Shown: one piece after another, positions 40,742 to 49,575 of the stretch | Layout of the letters: every line of letters starts with the position of its first letter | Position numbering within the stretch: the first letter of the stretch is position 1 | Translations under genes and position numbers: made by a program | Assembly: GCA_934632155.1 (NCBI GenBank) | Contig: CAKTXZ010000016.1 | Span: forward strand, 1 to 54,289 | Source of the DNA: an uncultured Clostridia bacterium | Lineage (GTDB): Bacteria; Bacillota; Clostridia; Christensenellales; Aristaeellaceae | Reading direction: 5' to 3' | Length of the DNA stretch: 54,289 bases | Notes under the pieces: generated by a model | Told to the model about the DNA's origin: nothing | Database searches by the model: none | Seen by the model: the letters and a program-made list of their open reading frames with translations, nothing else

Positions 40742-41428
40742 GGCGAGCGCACGGTCGAGAATCTGAGAAAAATCGTTCAGGCCTGCCGCCTGCCGATTCT
40801 TGCGCTGAGCTATAATCAAACCTACGAGTATGCGCCCTTTACCACCGATGAAGAGACCCGCATCGAATTGCTGCTGCGCTTTGTGGAAGCCGGCGGTGCG
40901 GCGATTGATCTGCAGGGATATACCTACGATCTTCCCTCCAAGGACGCGTTTCGAAAAGAGTTTTCCCATCTGGGATATTCGTTCATCCGCGATCTGCCCA
41001 AAGAAGTGGTGGTAGACGAAAAGGTTATTCAGCGGCAGATGGAGCTGATTGACCGCGTACATCATGCGGGCGCAGAAGTGTTGATTTCCACGCATCCGTG
41101 GGTCCCGATGAACTGCGAGCAGGTGGTTGATCTTGCGCTGTTCCTGGAAAAGCGCAATCCGGATGTGATTAAAATCGTAACGCCCTGTTACAACGACGAG
41201 CAGCTGGCCGAAAGCTTCAAAACGATGCTGACGCTGAAGAAAGAAGTAAAAACGAAAGTTCATTTCCATTGCTGCGGCGCCGCCGGCAGTCTTACCCGTA
41301 TTATAAATCCTGTTCTGGGCGGTTATCTGGTTTTCTGCTCCGAAAGTTTTACAACCAGCAGCAACTTTGAGCAGCTGGATTTGACGACGGCGAAAAACGC
41401 GCTGGACAATCTCCGGAAGATCATGTGA
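40706..41428 (+). CDS. AroD-like (type I 3-dehydroquinate dehydratase family) protein, N-terminus replaced
   Basis: A 240-residue TIM-barrel protein of the type I dehydroquinase superfamily. The catalytic His would be in VLISTHPWVPM, the Schiff-base Lys in DVIKIVTPCYND, and CGAAGSLTRIINPVLGGYL matches the phosphate/carboxylate-binding SR-like strand. The first barrel strands with the usual EWR motif are absent; instead the protein starts MQALTAQALRQE, nearly the same as the M20 gene at 42690. Gene fusion by recombination is likely, and function is doubtful. It may once have dehydrated a quinate-like or keto-sugar acid. Confidence 0.6.
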   Translation: MQALTAQALRQEGERTVENLRKIVQACRLPILALSYNQTYEYAPFTTDEETRIELLLRFVEAGGAAIDLQGYTYDLPSKDAFRKEFSHLGYSFIRDLPKEVVVDEKVIQRQMELIDRVHHAGAEVLISTHPWVPMNCEQVVDLALFLEKRNPDVIKIVTPCYNDEQLAESFKTMLTLKKEVKTKVHFHCCGAAGSLTRIINPVLGGYLVFCSESFTTSSNFEQLDLTTAKNALDNLRKIM

Positions 41429-41438
41429 GGTGCTTACA

Positions 41439-42443
41439 ATGAAAAAGCGGCAGATTTTTTTCACAGCGCCCAGGCAGGCTGAGCTTTGGGAACAGGAAGT
41501 GCCGGAGCTGCAACCGGACGAGGTGCTGGCCCGGATGGAATACACCGTCGTCAGCGGCGGAACGGAAAAGGCGTGCTTGCTGGCCTCAAAAAACACGTCG
41601 CAGAAATTTCCCATGTCGCTGGGATATTGCGGCGTAGGCCATGCCGTCGCTGTCGGCAGTGCGGTAAAGAAAATTTCCGTTGGCGATCGAGTACTCGTCT
41701 ATCACGGCAACCACGCCAGCTATAACATCCGTAAAGAAGACGAGATCACAAAGGTTGAAGACGCTTCGATCGACTCGCTGGACGCAGCGTTTGTCATTAT
41801 CGCTTCGATGGGGCTGGGCGGTGTCCGCAAGCTGGAAATTGAATTGGGCGAAAGCGCCATGGTGATGGGTCAGGGGCTGCTCGGTATTTTTTCCACCCAG
41901 TTCTGCCGCCTCAGCGGCGCGTATCCCGTCATTGCGGCCGATTTGAATCCCGAACGCCGCCGGCTGGCGCTGGCGCTGGGCGCGGATTACGCGCTCGATC
42001 CTTCCGCCCCCGACTTTGTGGCGCAGGTCAAAAAGGCGACCGGCGGAAAGGGCGTGAACGCCTGCGTGGAGGTGACGGGCGTTTCCGCCGCGATGAACCA
42101 GGCGCTGAACTGCGCGGCGCCAATGGGCCGCATCTCGCTGCTTGGCTGTACGCGCGTATCGGATTGCAGCGTGGACTACTACCAGCAGGTGCATCGTCCC
42201 GGCGTTAAACTGATCGGCGCGCATAACTTTGTCCGCCCGAAATACGAATCCTATCCGCATCACTGGACGCATCACGACGACTGCCGCTGCATTCTCAATC
42301 TGATCGCGGCCGGGCGAATCCAGGTGCGCCCCATTGTCTCGCGCGTAGTGAAACCGGAAACGTGCCCCGAGATTTTCCGCCAACTGTGCGACGATCCGAA
42401 CTTCCCCATGGGAACGGTATTTGACTGGAGGGACTGTGAATGA
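41439..42443 (+). CDS. Zinc-type medium-chain dehydrogenase (MDR family)
   Basis: A 334-residue dehydrogenase. The N-terminal GroES-like domain has TVVSGGTEKACLL and LGYCGVGHAVAVG; the Rossmann motif is AMVMGQGLLGIFSTQFC, then GADYALDPSAPDF. A typical structural-zinc four-Cys loop is not seen, and the C-terminus contains HHWTHHDDCRCILNLI. Such bacterial MDR proteins oxidise sugar alcohols or inositol-like compounds. ATG at 41439 follows GTGAGGTGCTTACA. It overlaps the chimeric ORF downstream by the ATGA arrangement. Confidence 0.85.
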   Translation: MKKRQIFFTAPRQAELWEQEVPELQPDEVLARMEYTVVSGGTEKACLLASKNTSQKFPMSLGYCGVGHAVAVGSAVKKISVGDRVLVYHGNHASYNIRKEDEITKVEDASIDSLDAAFVIIASMGLGGVRKLEIELGESAMVMGQGLLGIFSTQFCRLSGAYPVIAADLNPERRRLALALGADYALDPSAPDFVAQVKKATGGKGVNACVEVTGVSAAMNQALNCAAPMGRISLLGCTRVSDCSVDYYQQVHRPGVKLIGAHNFVRPKYESYPHHWTHHDDCRCILNLIAAGRIQVRPIVSRVVKPETCPEIFRQLCDDPNFPMGTVFDWRDCE

Positions 42444-42688
42444 AGGCCATGCTCGTTGATGCGCAGCGCCGTCTGGTCTGGTCGGACGTTCCAGATCCTG
42501 TGCTTCGGCCGGAGGAAAAGGCCAGCGACCATCGCGCCCTGGAAACGAACGAGCTGCATCAGAAATGCACCGCAGCGGACGTCGCGAAGCTGGTATGCTT
42601 CCTGGCGTCCGAGGATGCAGGATTCATTACGGGGCAGACATACGTGGTAGACGGCGGGCGCGGGCTGGCGCTGAAAGGAACGGATTGA
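42440..42688 (+). pseudogene. Chimeric ORF: MDR dehydrogenase start fused to SDR end
   Basis: An 82-codon ORF. The first 22 codons (MKAMLVDAQRRLVWSDVPDP) resemble the start of the MDR gene at 45291 (MKAMLIDDNKRFVWSDVAEP). From codon 23 it is the C-terminal part of the SDR at 39946, almost identical in protein. Neither half has an active site, so it is a deletion scar although the frame is open and its ATG overlaps the previous stop. Confidence 0.85.
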
Positions 42689-42725
42689 AATGAAGGCTTT
42701 AGCGGCGCAGGCGCTGCGGCAGGAA
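42506..42725 (+). repeat. Diverged duplication, copy 2
   Basis: Partner of 40522-40741. It covers the SDR-derived part of the chimeric ORF, its stop codon and the first 12 codons of the M20 gene. Differences are mostly synonymous. Confidence 0.85.
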
Positions 42726-43853
42726 GCGGGCGCGCTTGAAGAAAAGCTGACGGATCTCTATCATCGGCTGCATATGCACCCTGAACTGGGCTTTCAGGAA
42801 AAAGAAACGGCAGAAATGATTCGGGCGGAGCTGACGAAGCTCGGCCTGCCTTTTACGGCGGTGCAAACAGGGACGATCGTCGATCTGCCGGTAAACGGCC
42901 GGATGGAAAACGCCGTTTTGCTGCGCGCGGATATTGATGCGCTGCCCATCACGGAGGCCACAGGATTGCCCTATGCCTCGCGGAATCCGGGCGTGATGCA
43001 CGCTTGCGGCCATGACAGCCATGCCGCCATGCTCCTTGGCGCGGCGCAGCTGCTGCAAGGCCGCCGGGATCAGCTTCGCCGGCCGGTGCGGCTTGTTTTT
43101 CAGCCGGCGGAGGAAACGCTGGGCGGCGCTTCGTTTATGATCGCTCAGGGCGTGATGCAAGATGTGGCGGAGGCCTATTGCATGCATGTGCGCTCGGACC
43201 CTCAGGCTGGGCTGTTTTATCTGGCGGATGGGTGCATCAACGCCTCCTGCGATAATTTTGACGTGATCGTCCGGGGCAAGGGCTGCCACGGGGCGTATCC
43301 CGAGGGCGGCGTGGATGCGGCGGTGATCGGAGCCCATGTGCTGCTGGCGCTGCAGGAGCTGCTGAGCCGGGAAACGTGGGCGGGGGATAACGCGGTGCTG
43401 ACCATCGGGCGCATGCACGGCGGCACGGCGCGGAATATCCTGTGCGGCGAAATGACGCTGGAGGGCACGCTGCGCACCATGCGGCCCAAGGTTCGCCAGC
43501 GGCTGTGCGAGCGGATCGGGCAGGTGGCTTCCGGGATTGCCGGCGCGCTGCGGGGCGAAGCGGAGGTTGTGTTCCGGGAAAAGTGCGCCTGCGTCCAGAA
43601 CGACGCGGCGTGCCTTGCCTACGCCGAACAGACGATTCGGCAGCTGTGGGAGGATGATCGCGTGCGGCGGGCCTCGGGGCTTTCCATGGGCTCGGAGGAT
43701 TTTGGGGAATTTACGCAGCGTGTGCCCGGCGCAAAGGTTTCCATCACCACCGGGCATACGGAAACCATCCATACGCCGCAGTTTCGCATTGACGAGGGCA
43801 TGCTGCCGTGGGGCGCGGCGTTTTTTGCCGCACTGTGCCTGAACAAGGAATAG
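42690..43853 (+). CDS. M20-family amidohydrolase (hippurate/N-acyl-amino-acid hydrolase type)
   Basis: A 387-residue metal-dependent peptidase-like hydrolase. DLYHRLHMHPELGFQEKE, RADIDALPITEATGLPYAS, the metal site MHACGHDSHAAMLLGAA, FQPAEETLGGA with the general-base Glu, MHVRSDP and the C-terminal ETIHTPQFRIDEG are all in order. The dimerisation domain occupies about residues 185-295. It removes an acyl group from an amide, perhaps an aromatic or sugar-derived amide. ATG at 42690 lies at the end of the duplicated stretch, just after the chimeric ORF. Confidence 0.92.
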   Translation: MKALAAQALRQEAGALEEKLTDLYHRLHMHPELGFQEKETAEMIRAELTKLGLPFTAVQTGTIVDLPVNGRMENAVLLRADIDALPITEATGLPYASRNPGVMHACGHDSHAAMLLGAAQLLQGRRDQLRRPVRLVFQPAEETLGGASFMIAQGVMQDVAEAYCMHVRSDPQAGLFYLADGCINASCDNFDVIVRGKGCHGAYPEGGVDAAVIGAHVLLALQELLSRETWAGDNAVLTIGRMHGGTARNILCGEMTLEGTLRTMRPKVRQRLCERIGQVASGIAGALRGEAEVVFREKCACVQNDAACLAYAEQTIRQLWEDDRVRRASGLSMGSEDFGEFTQRVPGAKVSITTGHTETIHTPQFRIDEGMLPWGAAFFAALCLNKE

Positions 43854-43863
43854 GAGGAGAACG

Positions 43864-45285
43864 ATGCTGAAGGTGTTTGCGCTGGCGGCGTTGCTGCTCA
43901 CGACGTTGCTGCTGCCTGCGGCGCATGCGGAGGAAGAAAAAACGCCGCTTGCGCTGCGGGATTTTTCCGAGGTAGAAAGCCTGTTTTATCAAAACCCGCA
44001 GCTTACCGGCGTGGCCGATCCCTTTGTTTTCTCCGCGGACGGCGTTTATTACATGGTCGCTACCACGGGCGGCGCAAACTTCGTGGGCTATCAGACCGAT
44101 TCGCTGGCCCACTGGCCGCCCAGCGCCCGGTTTACGGCCATGCGCCCCGCCCCCTGGGCCGGATCGGATCATTGGGCTCCCGAGGTGTATGAATACAACG
44201 GCCGCCTGTGCATGTTCTTTTCCGCCCGGGGCAAGGGCGCAAAAAACTATTGCCGCCTGGGCGTCGCCTTTGCGGAAAAGGCGGGCGACCGCTTTATCTG
44301 CCAGGAAACGCCGCTGCTGGATCTGGGATACACCATCATCGACGCCAGCCTGCTGGTGGATGACGATGGCACACCCTACATCTTCTATTCGGCCAACTTG
44401 AATATGGGCGATCATTATGAAAGCATCACCTATGGCGTGGAGATGCAGCGGGATCTGTCCGGCATGGCCGGCGAACCGGTGAAGCTGATCGAGGCCACGG
44501 AGCCCTGGGAAACGCGCACCGGCCAGCGAGTGTGGGCCGAAGGCGGCGTGGTGCAGAAGCATGACGGCCTGTATTATCTGTATTACAGCTGCAATGTGTA
44601 TTCCGGAAAGGATTACAGCGTGGGCGTGGCTACGGCGAAATCGCCGCTGGGGCCCTACGAAAAATATGCCGGTAATCCGATCCTGACCTATCAGAAGGCC
44701 GAGGATGGATCCATTCTGGTTTCCGGCCCGGGGCACAACAGCTTCTTTACCGTGGGCGAGGAAACCTTCTCTGCCTACCATACCCATTGCAAGCCCAATG
44801 CCCTGCCCTCCACGCGGCAGCTGTGCTATGATCGCAGCGGCTATCATGCGGATGGCACGGCGTATATCTGCGGCCCGTCGCTGGGCTGGCAGCTGCTGCC
44901 CCTTGCCGAGCTGGGACGGCAAAATCTCGCCCCGCTGGCGGACGCACCAGCGGCGCTGACGGATGGGGACACCTGCGTTTCCTCATCCTCCCAGCCGTAT
45001 GCCTGGCAGGGGACGCAGGCGGATTTTGTCTGGGAATCGCCTGCGGAGGCGGAGTTGATTCAGATTTATCCCGCCGGATATCTGGGCAAGGGAACGCTGC
45101 TGGTGAACGGCTGCTATGAAGCCCAGCTGGATTTTTCCGCCTGCCGGGATGTGCCGGGCGGCGCGGTTATTTTGCCCTTGGCGCAGCCCATGCCCCTTTC
45201 CAGCCTGCGTATTTCGCTGGCGGAGGAGGGCGCGCTGGGCGAGGTTGTGGTGCTCAGCGCCCAAATCGTGAACGAAGGAGAATAA
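43864..45285 (+). CDS. Secreted GH43-type glycoside hydrolase
   Basis: A 473-residue exported protein. A signal peptide (MLKVFALAALLLTTLLLPAA then HAEEE) is followed by a five-bladed propeller with the catalytic base Asp in TGVADPFVFSADG, the middle Asp in YTIIDASLLVDDDG and the acid Glu in QRVWAEGGVVQ. WAPEVYEYNGRL and YLYYSCNVYSGKDYSVGVA are further GH43 blades. The last 110 residues form a beta-rich accessory domain. It would release arabinose, xylose or similar residues outside the cell, feeding the importer. ATG at 43864 follows AGGAGGAGAACG. Confidence 0.88.
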   Translation: MLKVFALAALLLTTLLLPAAHAEEEKTPLALRDFSEVESLFYQNPQLTGVADPFVFSADGVYYMVATTGGANFVGYQTDSLAHWPPSARFTAMRPAPWAGSDHWAPEVYEYNGRLCMFFSARGKGAKNYCRLGVAFAEKAGDRFICQETPLLDLGYTIIDASLLVDDDGTPYIFYSANLNMGDHYESITYGVEMQRDLSGMAGEPVKLIEATEPWETRTGQRVWAEGGVVQKHDGLYYLYYSCNVYSGKDYSVGVATAKSPLGPYEKYAGNPILTYQKAEDGSILVSGPGHNSFFTVGEETFSAYHTHCKPNALPSTRQLCYDRSGYHADGTAYICGPSLGWQLLPLAELGRQNLAPLADAPAALTDGDTCVSSSSQPYAWQGTQADFVWESPAEAELIQIYPAGYLGKGTLLVNGCYEAQLDFSACRDVPGGAVILPLAQPMPLSSLRISLAEEGALGEVVVLSAQIVNEGE

Positions 45286-45290
45286 GACAG

Positions 45291-46268
45291 ATGAAAGCCA
45301 TGCTGATTGACGACAATAAGCGTTTCGTCTGGTCGGACGTTGCGGAGCCCGCGGTGGGGGCGCACGATGTGTGCATCGAAATTCATGCCGCGGCGCTCAA
45401 CCGCGCGGATCTGCTGCAGCGGCAGGGGAAGTATCCGTCCCCGGAGGGCTGCCCGCCTTGGATGGGGCTGGAGGTGGCCGGGATTGTGCGCGAAACGGGC
45501 GCGGAGGTGTCCAGATGGCGCAGGGGCGACCGCGTGTGCGCGCTGCTGGGCGGCGGCGGATATGCCGAGGCCGTGGCGGTGAACGAGGGCATGGTGATGC
45601 CGATTCCGGGGAATTTGACCTTTGAGGAGGCCGCCAGCCTGCCGGAGGCCTACGCCACCTGTTATCTGAACCTGTTCCGCGAGGGCGGCTATCGCCCCGG
45701 GGAAACCCTCTTTTTCCCGGCGGGGGCGAGCGGACTGGCCAGCGTGGGCATTCCGATGGCCAAGGCGTTCGGCGCGTATGTAATCACCAGCGTGCTCACC
45801 GATGAAATTGCGGAAAAGATCGCGCCGCTGCATGCCGACCGGATTATCGTATCCGCCCGGGAGGATACGGCGCAGGTTGTCCGCCGGGAAGCGGAAAACG
45901 GGCGCCCTATCGACGTGGCGATCGATTGTCTGGCCGGGGAAACCATCGGCCAGTGCTTTCCCTATGTAAACGAGGGCTGCCGCTGGGTGCTGATTTCCAC
46001 GCTGGCAGGCGTGACCACCACCGTGCCGCTGCGCGCGCTGCTGACCAAAGGCATCGTGTTGAAGGGCAGCATGCTGCGCAAGCGAACCGTGCAGGAAAAA
46101 AGCGATATTCTGGCGGAGCTGGTGAAGACGATCTGGCCCAAGCTGGCGGACGGCTCCATTCGCCCCACGATCTATCAAACGCTGCCCATTTCTCAGGCCG
46201 AGGCGGCGCATGGGATTCTGGAACGGGGAGAAAACATTGGTAAAGTTGTGCTGAAAGTTAAGGATTAA
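45291..46268 (+). CDS. MDR-family NAD(P)H quinone oxidoreductase-like protein
   Basis: A 325-residue medium-chain oxidoreductase without zinc motifs. The N-terminal domain has LNRADLLQRQGKYPSPEG, the NAD(P) binding part FFPAGASGLASVGIPMAKAF, and LKGSMLRKRTVQEK with AHGILERGENIGKVVLK marks the PIG3/quinone-oxidoreductase group. ATG at 45291 follows GAAGGAGAATAAGACAG, overlapping the end of the GH43 gene region closely. Its start resembles the chimeric ORF at 42440. Substrate unknown. Confidence 0.88.
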   Translation: MKAMLIDDNKRFVWSDVAEPAVGAHDVCIEIHAAALNRADLLQRQGKYPSPEGCPPWMGLEVAGIVRETGAEVSRWRRGDRVCALLGGGGYAEAVAVNEGMVMPIPGNLTFEEAASLPEAYATCYLNLFREGGYRPGETLFFPAGASGLASVGIPMAKAFGAYVITSVLTDEIAEKIAPLHADRIIVSAREDTAQVVRREAENGRPIDVAIDCLAGETIGQCFPYVNEGCRWVLISTLAGVTTTVPLRALLTKGIVLKGSMLRKRTVQEKSDILAELVKTIWPKLADGSIRPTIYQTLPISQAEAAHGILERGENIGKVVLKVKD

Positions 46269-46272
46269 CCGG

Positions 46273-47214
46273 ATGGAAAGTGAAAATACAAAGACTCAGA
46301 CCGTGCTTTTATGCCTGCTCTGCACCTTTTTCTGGGGGGCCGGCTATCCGGTGGTGAAGCTAAGCTGCGCCTGTTTCGGCATTCAGCCGCTGGATGTGCC
46401 CGGGAGGCTGCTGCATGCCGGGTGCCGGTTTATGCTGGCCGGGGCGCTGCTGTTGGGGCTTTCTTGGCTAAGGGGAAAGCGCCCCGCCTTTCCGAGCCGG
46501 CAAACGCTGCCCGCCGTACTGCGCCTGAGCGTTTGCCAGACGGTGCTGCAATACGGACTGCTGTATGTGGGGCTGGCCAACACCAGCGGCGCCAAGGGGT
46601 CGGTGCTCAATCAAATCAACGTGTTCCTGCTGGTGCTGCTTACGCCGCTGTTTTTCAAAAAGGAAAAGCTGACGAAGCAAAAGCTGCTCGGCTGTGCGGT
46701 TGGCTTTGCCGGGATTGTGGTAATGAACCTGAATGGTCTGCGCTTTTCCATTGAATGGGGGGATCTGGTGGTGGTGCTCTCCAGCTGCTTTGCGGCGGCG
46801 GGGTACTTGCTGGCCAAGGCCATGTCCCCCGCGTGCGACCCTATTGCGACCACCGGCTGGCAGCAGCTGCTGGGCGGCGGCGCGCTGCTTTTGATCGGGC
46901 TGCTTTGCGGCGGCAGGCTGCAGGAATGGAACGCTTTGGGCGTAGCCTCGTTCCTGTTTCTGGTGGTGTGCGCGGCGGCGGCGTACAGCCTGTGGTTTTA
47001 TCTGCTGCAGCGAAACGATGTGAGCCGCATCAGCGTGTTCAAATTTCTTACGCCGATTTTCGGCGTAGCGTTGTCCGGACTGCTGCTGGGGGAAAATATT
47101 TTTACGCTGGAAAATATCTTGGCGCTGGCGCTGGTCTGCGCGGGGCTGATGATTGCCAACGGCGCGGCAAAGCGCCAAACGTCCGCGGTGCATCCGGCGG
47201 CGGGAAAAAGCTGA
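46273..47214 (+). CDS. EamA/DMT-family transporter
   Basis: A 313-residue membrane protein with ten predicted helices in two EamA halves (LCLLCTFFWGAGYPVVKLSC; VSRISVFKFLTPIFGVALSG). Members export or import small metabolites such as amino acids or sugar derivatives. ATG at 46273 is 4 bases after the preceding stop, so it is in the same operon. It may export an end product of the pathway. Confidence 0.88.
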   Translation: MESENTKTQTVLLCLLCTFFWGAGYPVVKLSCACFGIQPLDVPGRLLHAGCRFMLAGALLLGLSWLRGKRPAFPSRQTLPAVLRLSVCQTVLQYGLLYVGLANTSGAKGSVLNQINVFLLVLLTPLFFKKEKLTKQKLLGCAVGFAGIVVMNLNGLRFSIEWGDLVVVLSSCFAAAGYLLAKAMSPACDPIATTGWQQLLGGGALLLIGLLCGGRLQEWNALGVASFLFLVVCAAAAYSLWFYLLQRNDVSRISVFKFLTPIFGVALSGLLLGENIFTLENILALALVCAGLMIANGAAKRQTSAVHPAAGKS

Positions 47215-47229
47215 AGGGAGAGAACGGAT

Positions 47230-48228
47230 ATGGAACGAATTAAAATCGCCCAGTTGGGCATCGGCCATAACCACGGCGAAGAGAAGATGAAGGCGTTTCG
47301 CAAGTTTCCGGAGATTTTCGATGTGGTTGGCGTATGCGAACCCGATCCCGTCTGGCTGGAGCGGCGAAAGGATCTGCCGGGCTATGCGGGACTGCCGTTT
47401 CTGACGCAGGAGGAGCTGTTTGCGATTCCGGGGCTGCAGGCTGTTTCCGTGGAGGCGGATGTAAAGGATCTGGACGCCGCGGCGCTGGCGTGCATCCAGC
47501 GCGGCTATCATATTCACATGGATAAGCCGGGCGGAGAAAACTTCCGCGAGTTCGAGCGGCTGATGCTTCTGGCTAAGGAAAAACGGCGGGTGGTTCAGAT
47601 GGGATATATGTACCGCTATAACCCGGCCATTCGCTATGCGCTGGATCTGGCGAAGGAGGGCCGGCTGGGCAAAATTTTTGAAATCGATACCCAGATGAGC
47701 ACCTGCCATCCCGTGGCCTACCGGCAGTGGCTGCAAAGCTTTTCCTGCGGCACAATGTATATTTTCGGCTGCCATCTGCTGGATATGATCTTTCAGGTGC
47801 TGGGCCCCGATTATCAGAAGCTGACCCCCTATCTGCGTCAGACCAAGCCCGAGGAGGTGGCGCTGCGGGACAATGCGCTGGCCGTGGTGGAATACCCCGA
47901 CGCTACCTGCACCGTGCGCACCACCTCGGTGGAGGTGAACGGCTTTGGCCGCCGGCAGCTGGTGATTTGCGGCACGGAGGGAACGGTGGAGGTGAAGCCG
48001 CTGGAAGGGCCGCCGACAGTGACGGTTTCCTTTGCGAAGGATAATCCGCCGACGTATCAGGATACCAAGCAGGTGGTCGAGGTGGCGCAGATGACGGGCC
48101 GGTACGACCTGATGGTGCAGGATTTTGCCGCCTATATCCGCGGCGAGAAGCGTAATCCCTTTGACCACGACTATGAAATCGCGCTGCAAAAGGCGACGCT
48201 TCAGGCGTGCGGCCTGCCGTCGGACTGA
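47230..48228 (+). CDS. Gfo/Idh/MocA-family oxidoreductase
   Basis: A 332-residue NAD(P)-dependent sugar dehydrogenase-like protein. KIAQLGIGHNHGEEKMKAF is an unusual GxGxxx-type nucleotide loop, HIHMDKPGGENFREFERL the EKP-like motif with the catalytic Lys, and GYMYRYNPAIRYAL plus FGCHLLDMIFQVL (catalytic His region) follow. ATG at 47230 follows AAGGGAGAGAACGGAT. Last gene of the catabolic operon; it probably oxidises a sugar or cyclitol. A strong terminator follows. Confidence 0.9.
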   Translation: MERIKIAQLGIGHNHGEEKMKAFRKFPEIFDVVGVCEPDPVWLERRKDLPGYAGLPFLTQEELFAIPGLQAVSVEADVKDLDAAALACIQRGYHIHMDKPGGENFREFERLMLLAKEKRRVVQMGYMYRYNPAIRYALDLAKEGRLGKIFEIDTQMSTCHPVAYRQWLQSFSCGTMYIFGCHLLDMIFQVLGPDYQKLTPYLRQTKPEEVALRDNALAVVEYPDATCTVRTTSVEVNGFGRRQLVICGTEGTVEVKPLEGPPTVTVSFAKDNPPTYQDTKQVVEVAQMTGRYDLMVQDFAAYIRGEKRNPFDHDYEIALQKATLQACGLPSD

Positions 48229-48276
48229 GACGATTGCCAACGAACCGGAAATATAAAAAAACGCTGCTTTTGCAGT

Positions 48277-48317
48277 AAAAAGGGACTGTCGCAGTCGTTT
48301 TGCGGCAGTCCCTTTTT
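48277..48317. terminator. Bidirectional terminator
   Basis: AAAAAGGGACTG and CAGTCCCTTTTT pair perfectly with inner pairs GCA/TGC. T-runs exist on both strands, so it ends the Gfo/Idh gene and the minus-strand secreted protein gene (stop at 48331). Confidence 0.88.
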
Positions 48318-48330
48318 GTATGGCATTGCG

Positions 48331-49476
48331 TCAGGCTTCGGGAATCAGACGGATGACCTGCGCGGGAACGGGCTGGCCGTTCGCGTCCGTAAAGGACAGC
48401 GTAAAGGAGATACGGCCGTTTTCCGTCGTGCAGTCAAGGGCGGTCTCGCTTCCATCCGCCGCCAGCAGGGAGAGCGAACAGCCCTCTGCCAGCGCGGCGG
48501 GGAGCGAAAGCGTTATCCTTCCCGTGGGGGCGAGCAACTGGCCGGCGCGCTCGGCCGTCACCGTCATGACGCGCACGCCGTCCGTCGCCTCGCCCATTCG
48601 AACGATCAACGCGCCGGTAAGCGCCTGAGCGCTTTGGACGTCCTGCGCCGCTTCGAGACGGCGACCTGTCGAAACCGCGCCGCACACCGGGCAAAGCGAG
48701 AAGGAGACCGGCTTGGCGGATTCATCCGCGGCGGGCAGCGTGAAGGAAAGCATCGGACAGGCGGTCGTGGCTTTCTGCCCGCAGCGCAGGCACAGCGCGC
48801 TGTTTGTTCCCTCGCCATCCGGTTCCCACTCGCCGTAGATATGGCTCAGCGCGGGCAGCGTTTTGCCGCAAATGTCGCATACGGCGCTCTGTGCGCAGGC
48901 GGGGAAATGCGTGTTTTTCTCGTTGCCGGACGATCCGGGCGGTACAACCGTGGGCTCGGCGACGGCGCCGCTGGGAGTGGGCGTGGGGCGGGCGCCGGAG
49001 GCGGACAGGCTGTGATCGCAGACCTTGCCGCAGGCCGTTCGGGCGCATACGCCGTCCCGATTGCTCCAATCATGCCCCGGCGCGGGAACGTTGAAGGATG
49101 TGTACAGCGTCGCGGGATATACGCCGCCGTCAAAAGCAACGTCGAATGTGAAGCCGGTAAAATAGTAAATGCCGTTGCTTTCGCAGGTTGCCCTCGTGGA
49201 TTCCGCCGCGTTGTAAGTGAGGTTCATTTCCGAAATGGGCAGTTGAACGAGGACTGGGGCTTTTTCACAGGTCGCGCAATAGACGCCGACCATTGAGTTT
49301 ATAACCGGCGCCGTAAAATCTGAGGAATTGTACTCCTCATCCAGCGGGATGACTAGATTATAAGGAATGCAGGTGGGGTTTATACGGAGCTGATGAACGT
49401 GCTCCGCGGCCGGGGCGTTTCCGCACGGGAGAAGCAGCGCCAGCGTCAGAAGGGTGGAAAGCAGCTTTTTCTTCAT
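48331..49476 (-). CDS. Secreted Cys-pair protein of unknown function
   Basis: A 381-residue exported protein with signal peptide MKKKLLSTLLTLALLLPCGN then APAAEH. The mature part contains paired cysteines: VYCATCEKAP, VCARTACGKVCDH, CDICGKTL, CLRCGQKATTAC and CPVCGAVSTG, with HDWSNRDG and HIYGEWEPDG repeats seen in Clostridial surface proteins. A PTPTPSG linker lies near residue 165 and a beta-rich domain ends the protein. LLPC could also be a lipobox. ATG at 49476 follows AAATGGGAGGAATCAATTC. Function unknown; an exported metal- or redox-related role is only suggestive. Confidence 0.8.
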   Translation of the reverse strand: MKKKLLSTLLTLALLLPCGNAPAAEHVHQLRINPTCIPYNLVIPLDEEYNSSDFTAPVINSMVGVYCATCEKAPVLVQLPISEMNLTYNAAESTRATCESNGIYYFTGFTFDVAFDGGVYPATLYTSFNVPAPGHDWSNRDGVCARTACGKVCDHSLSASGARPTPTPSGAVAEPTVVPPGSSGNEKNTHFPACAQSAVCDICGKTLPALSHIYGEWEPDGEGTNSALCLRCGQKATTACPMLSFTLPAADESAKPVSFSLCPVCGAVSTGRRLEAAQDVQSAQALTGALIVRMGEATDGVRVMTVTAERAGQLLAPTGRITLSLPAALAEGCSLSLLAADGSETALDCTTENGRISFTLSFTDANGQPVPAQVIRLIPEA

Positions 49477-49575
49477 GAATTGATTCCTCCCATTTGATCT
49501 GCGGTATTGCCGCCATCCGTTGCAACCGGCGCGCGGCTGGCAATGAAACGGCAATCCTTTCCTTGAAATGTAATG

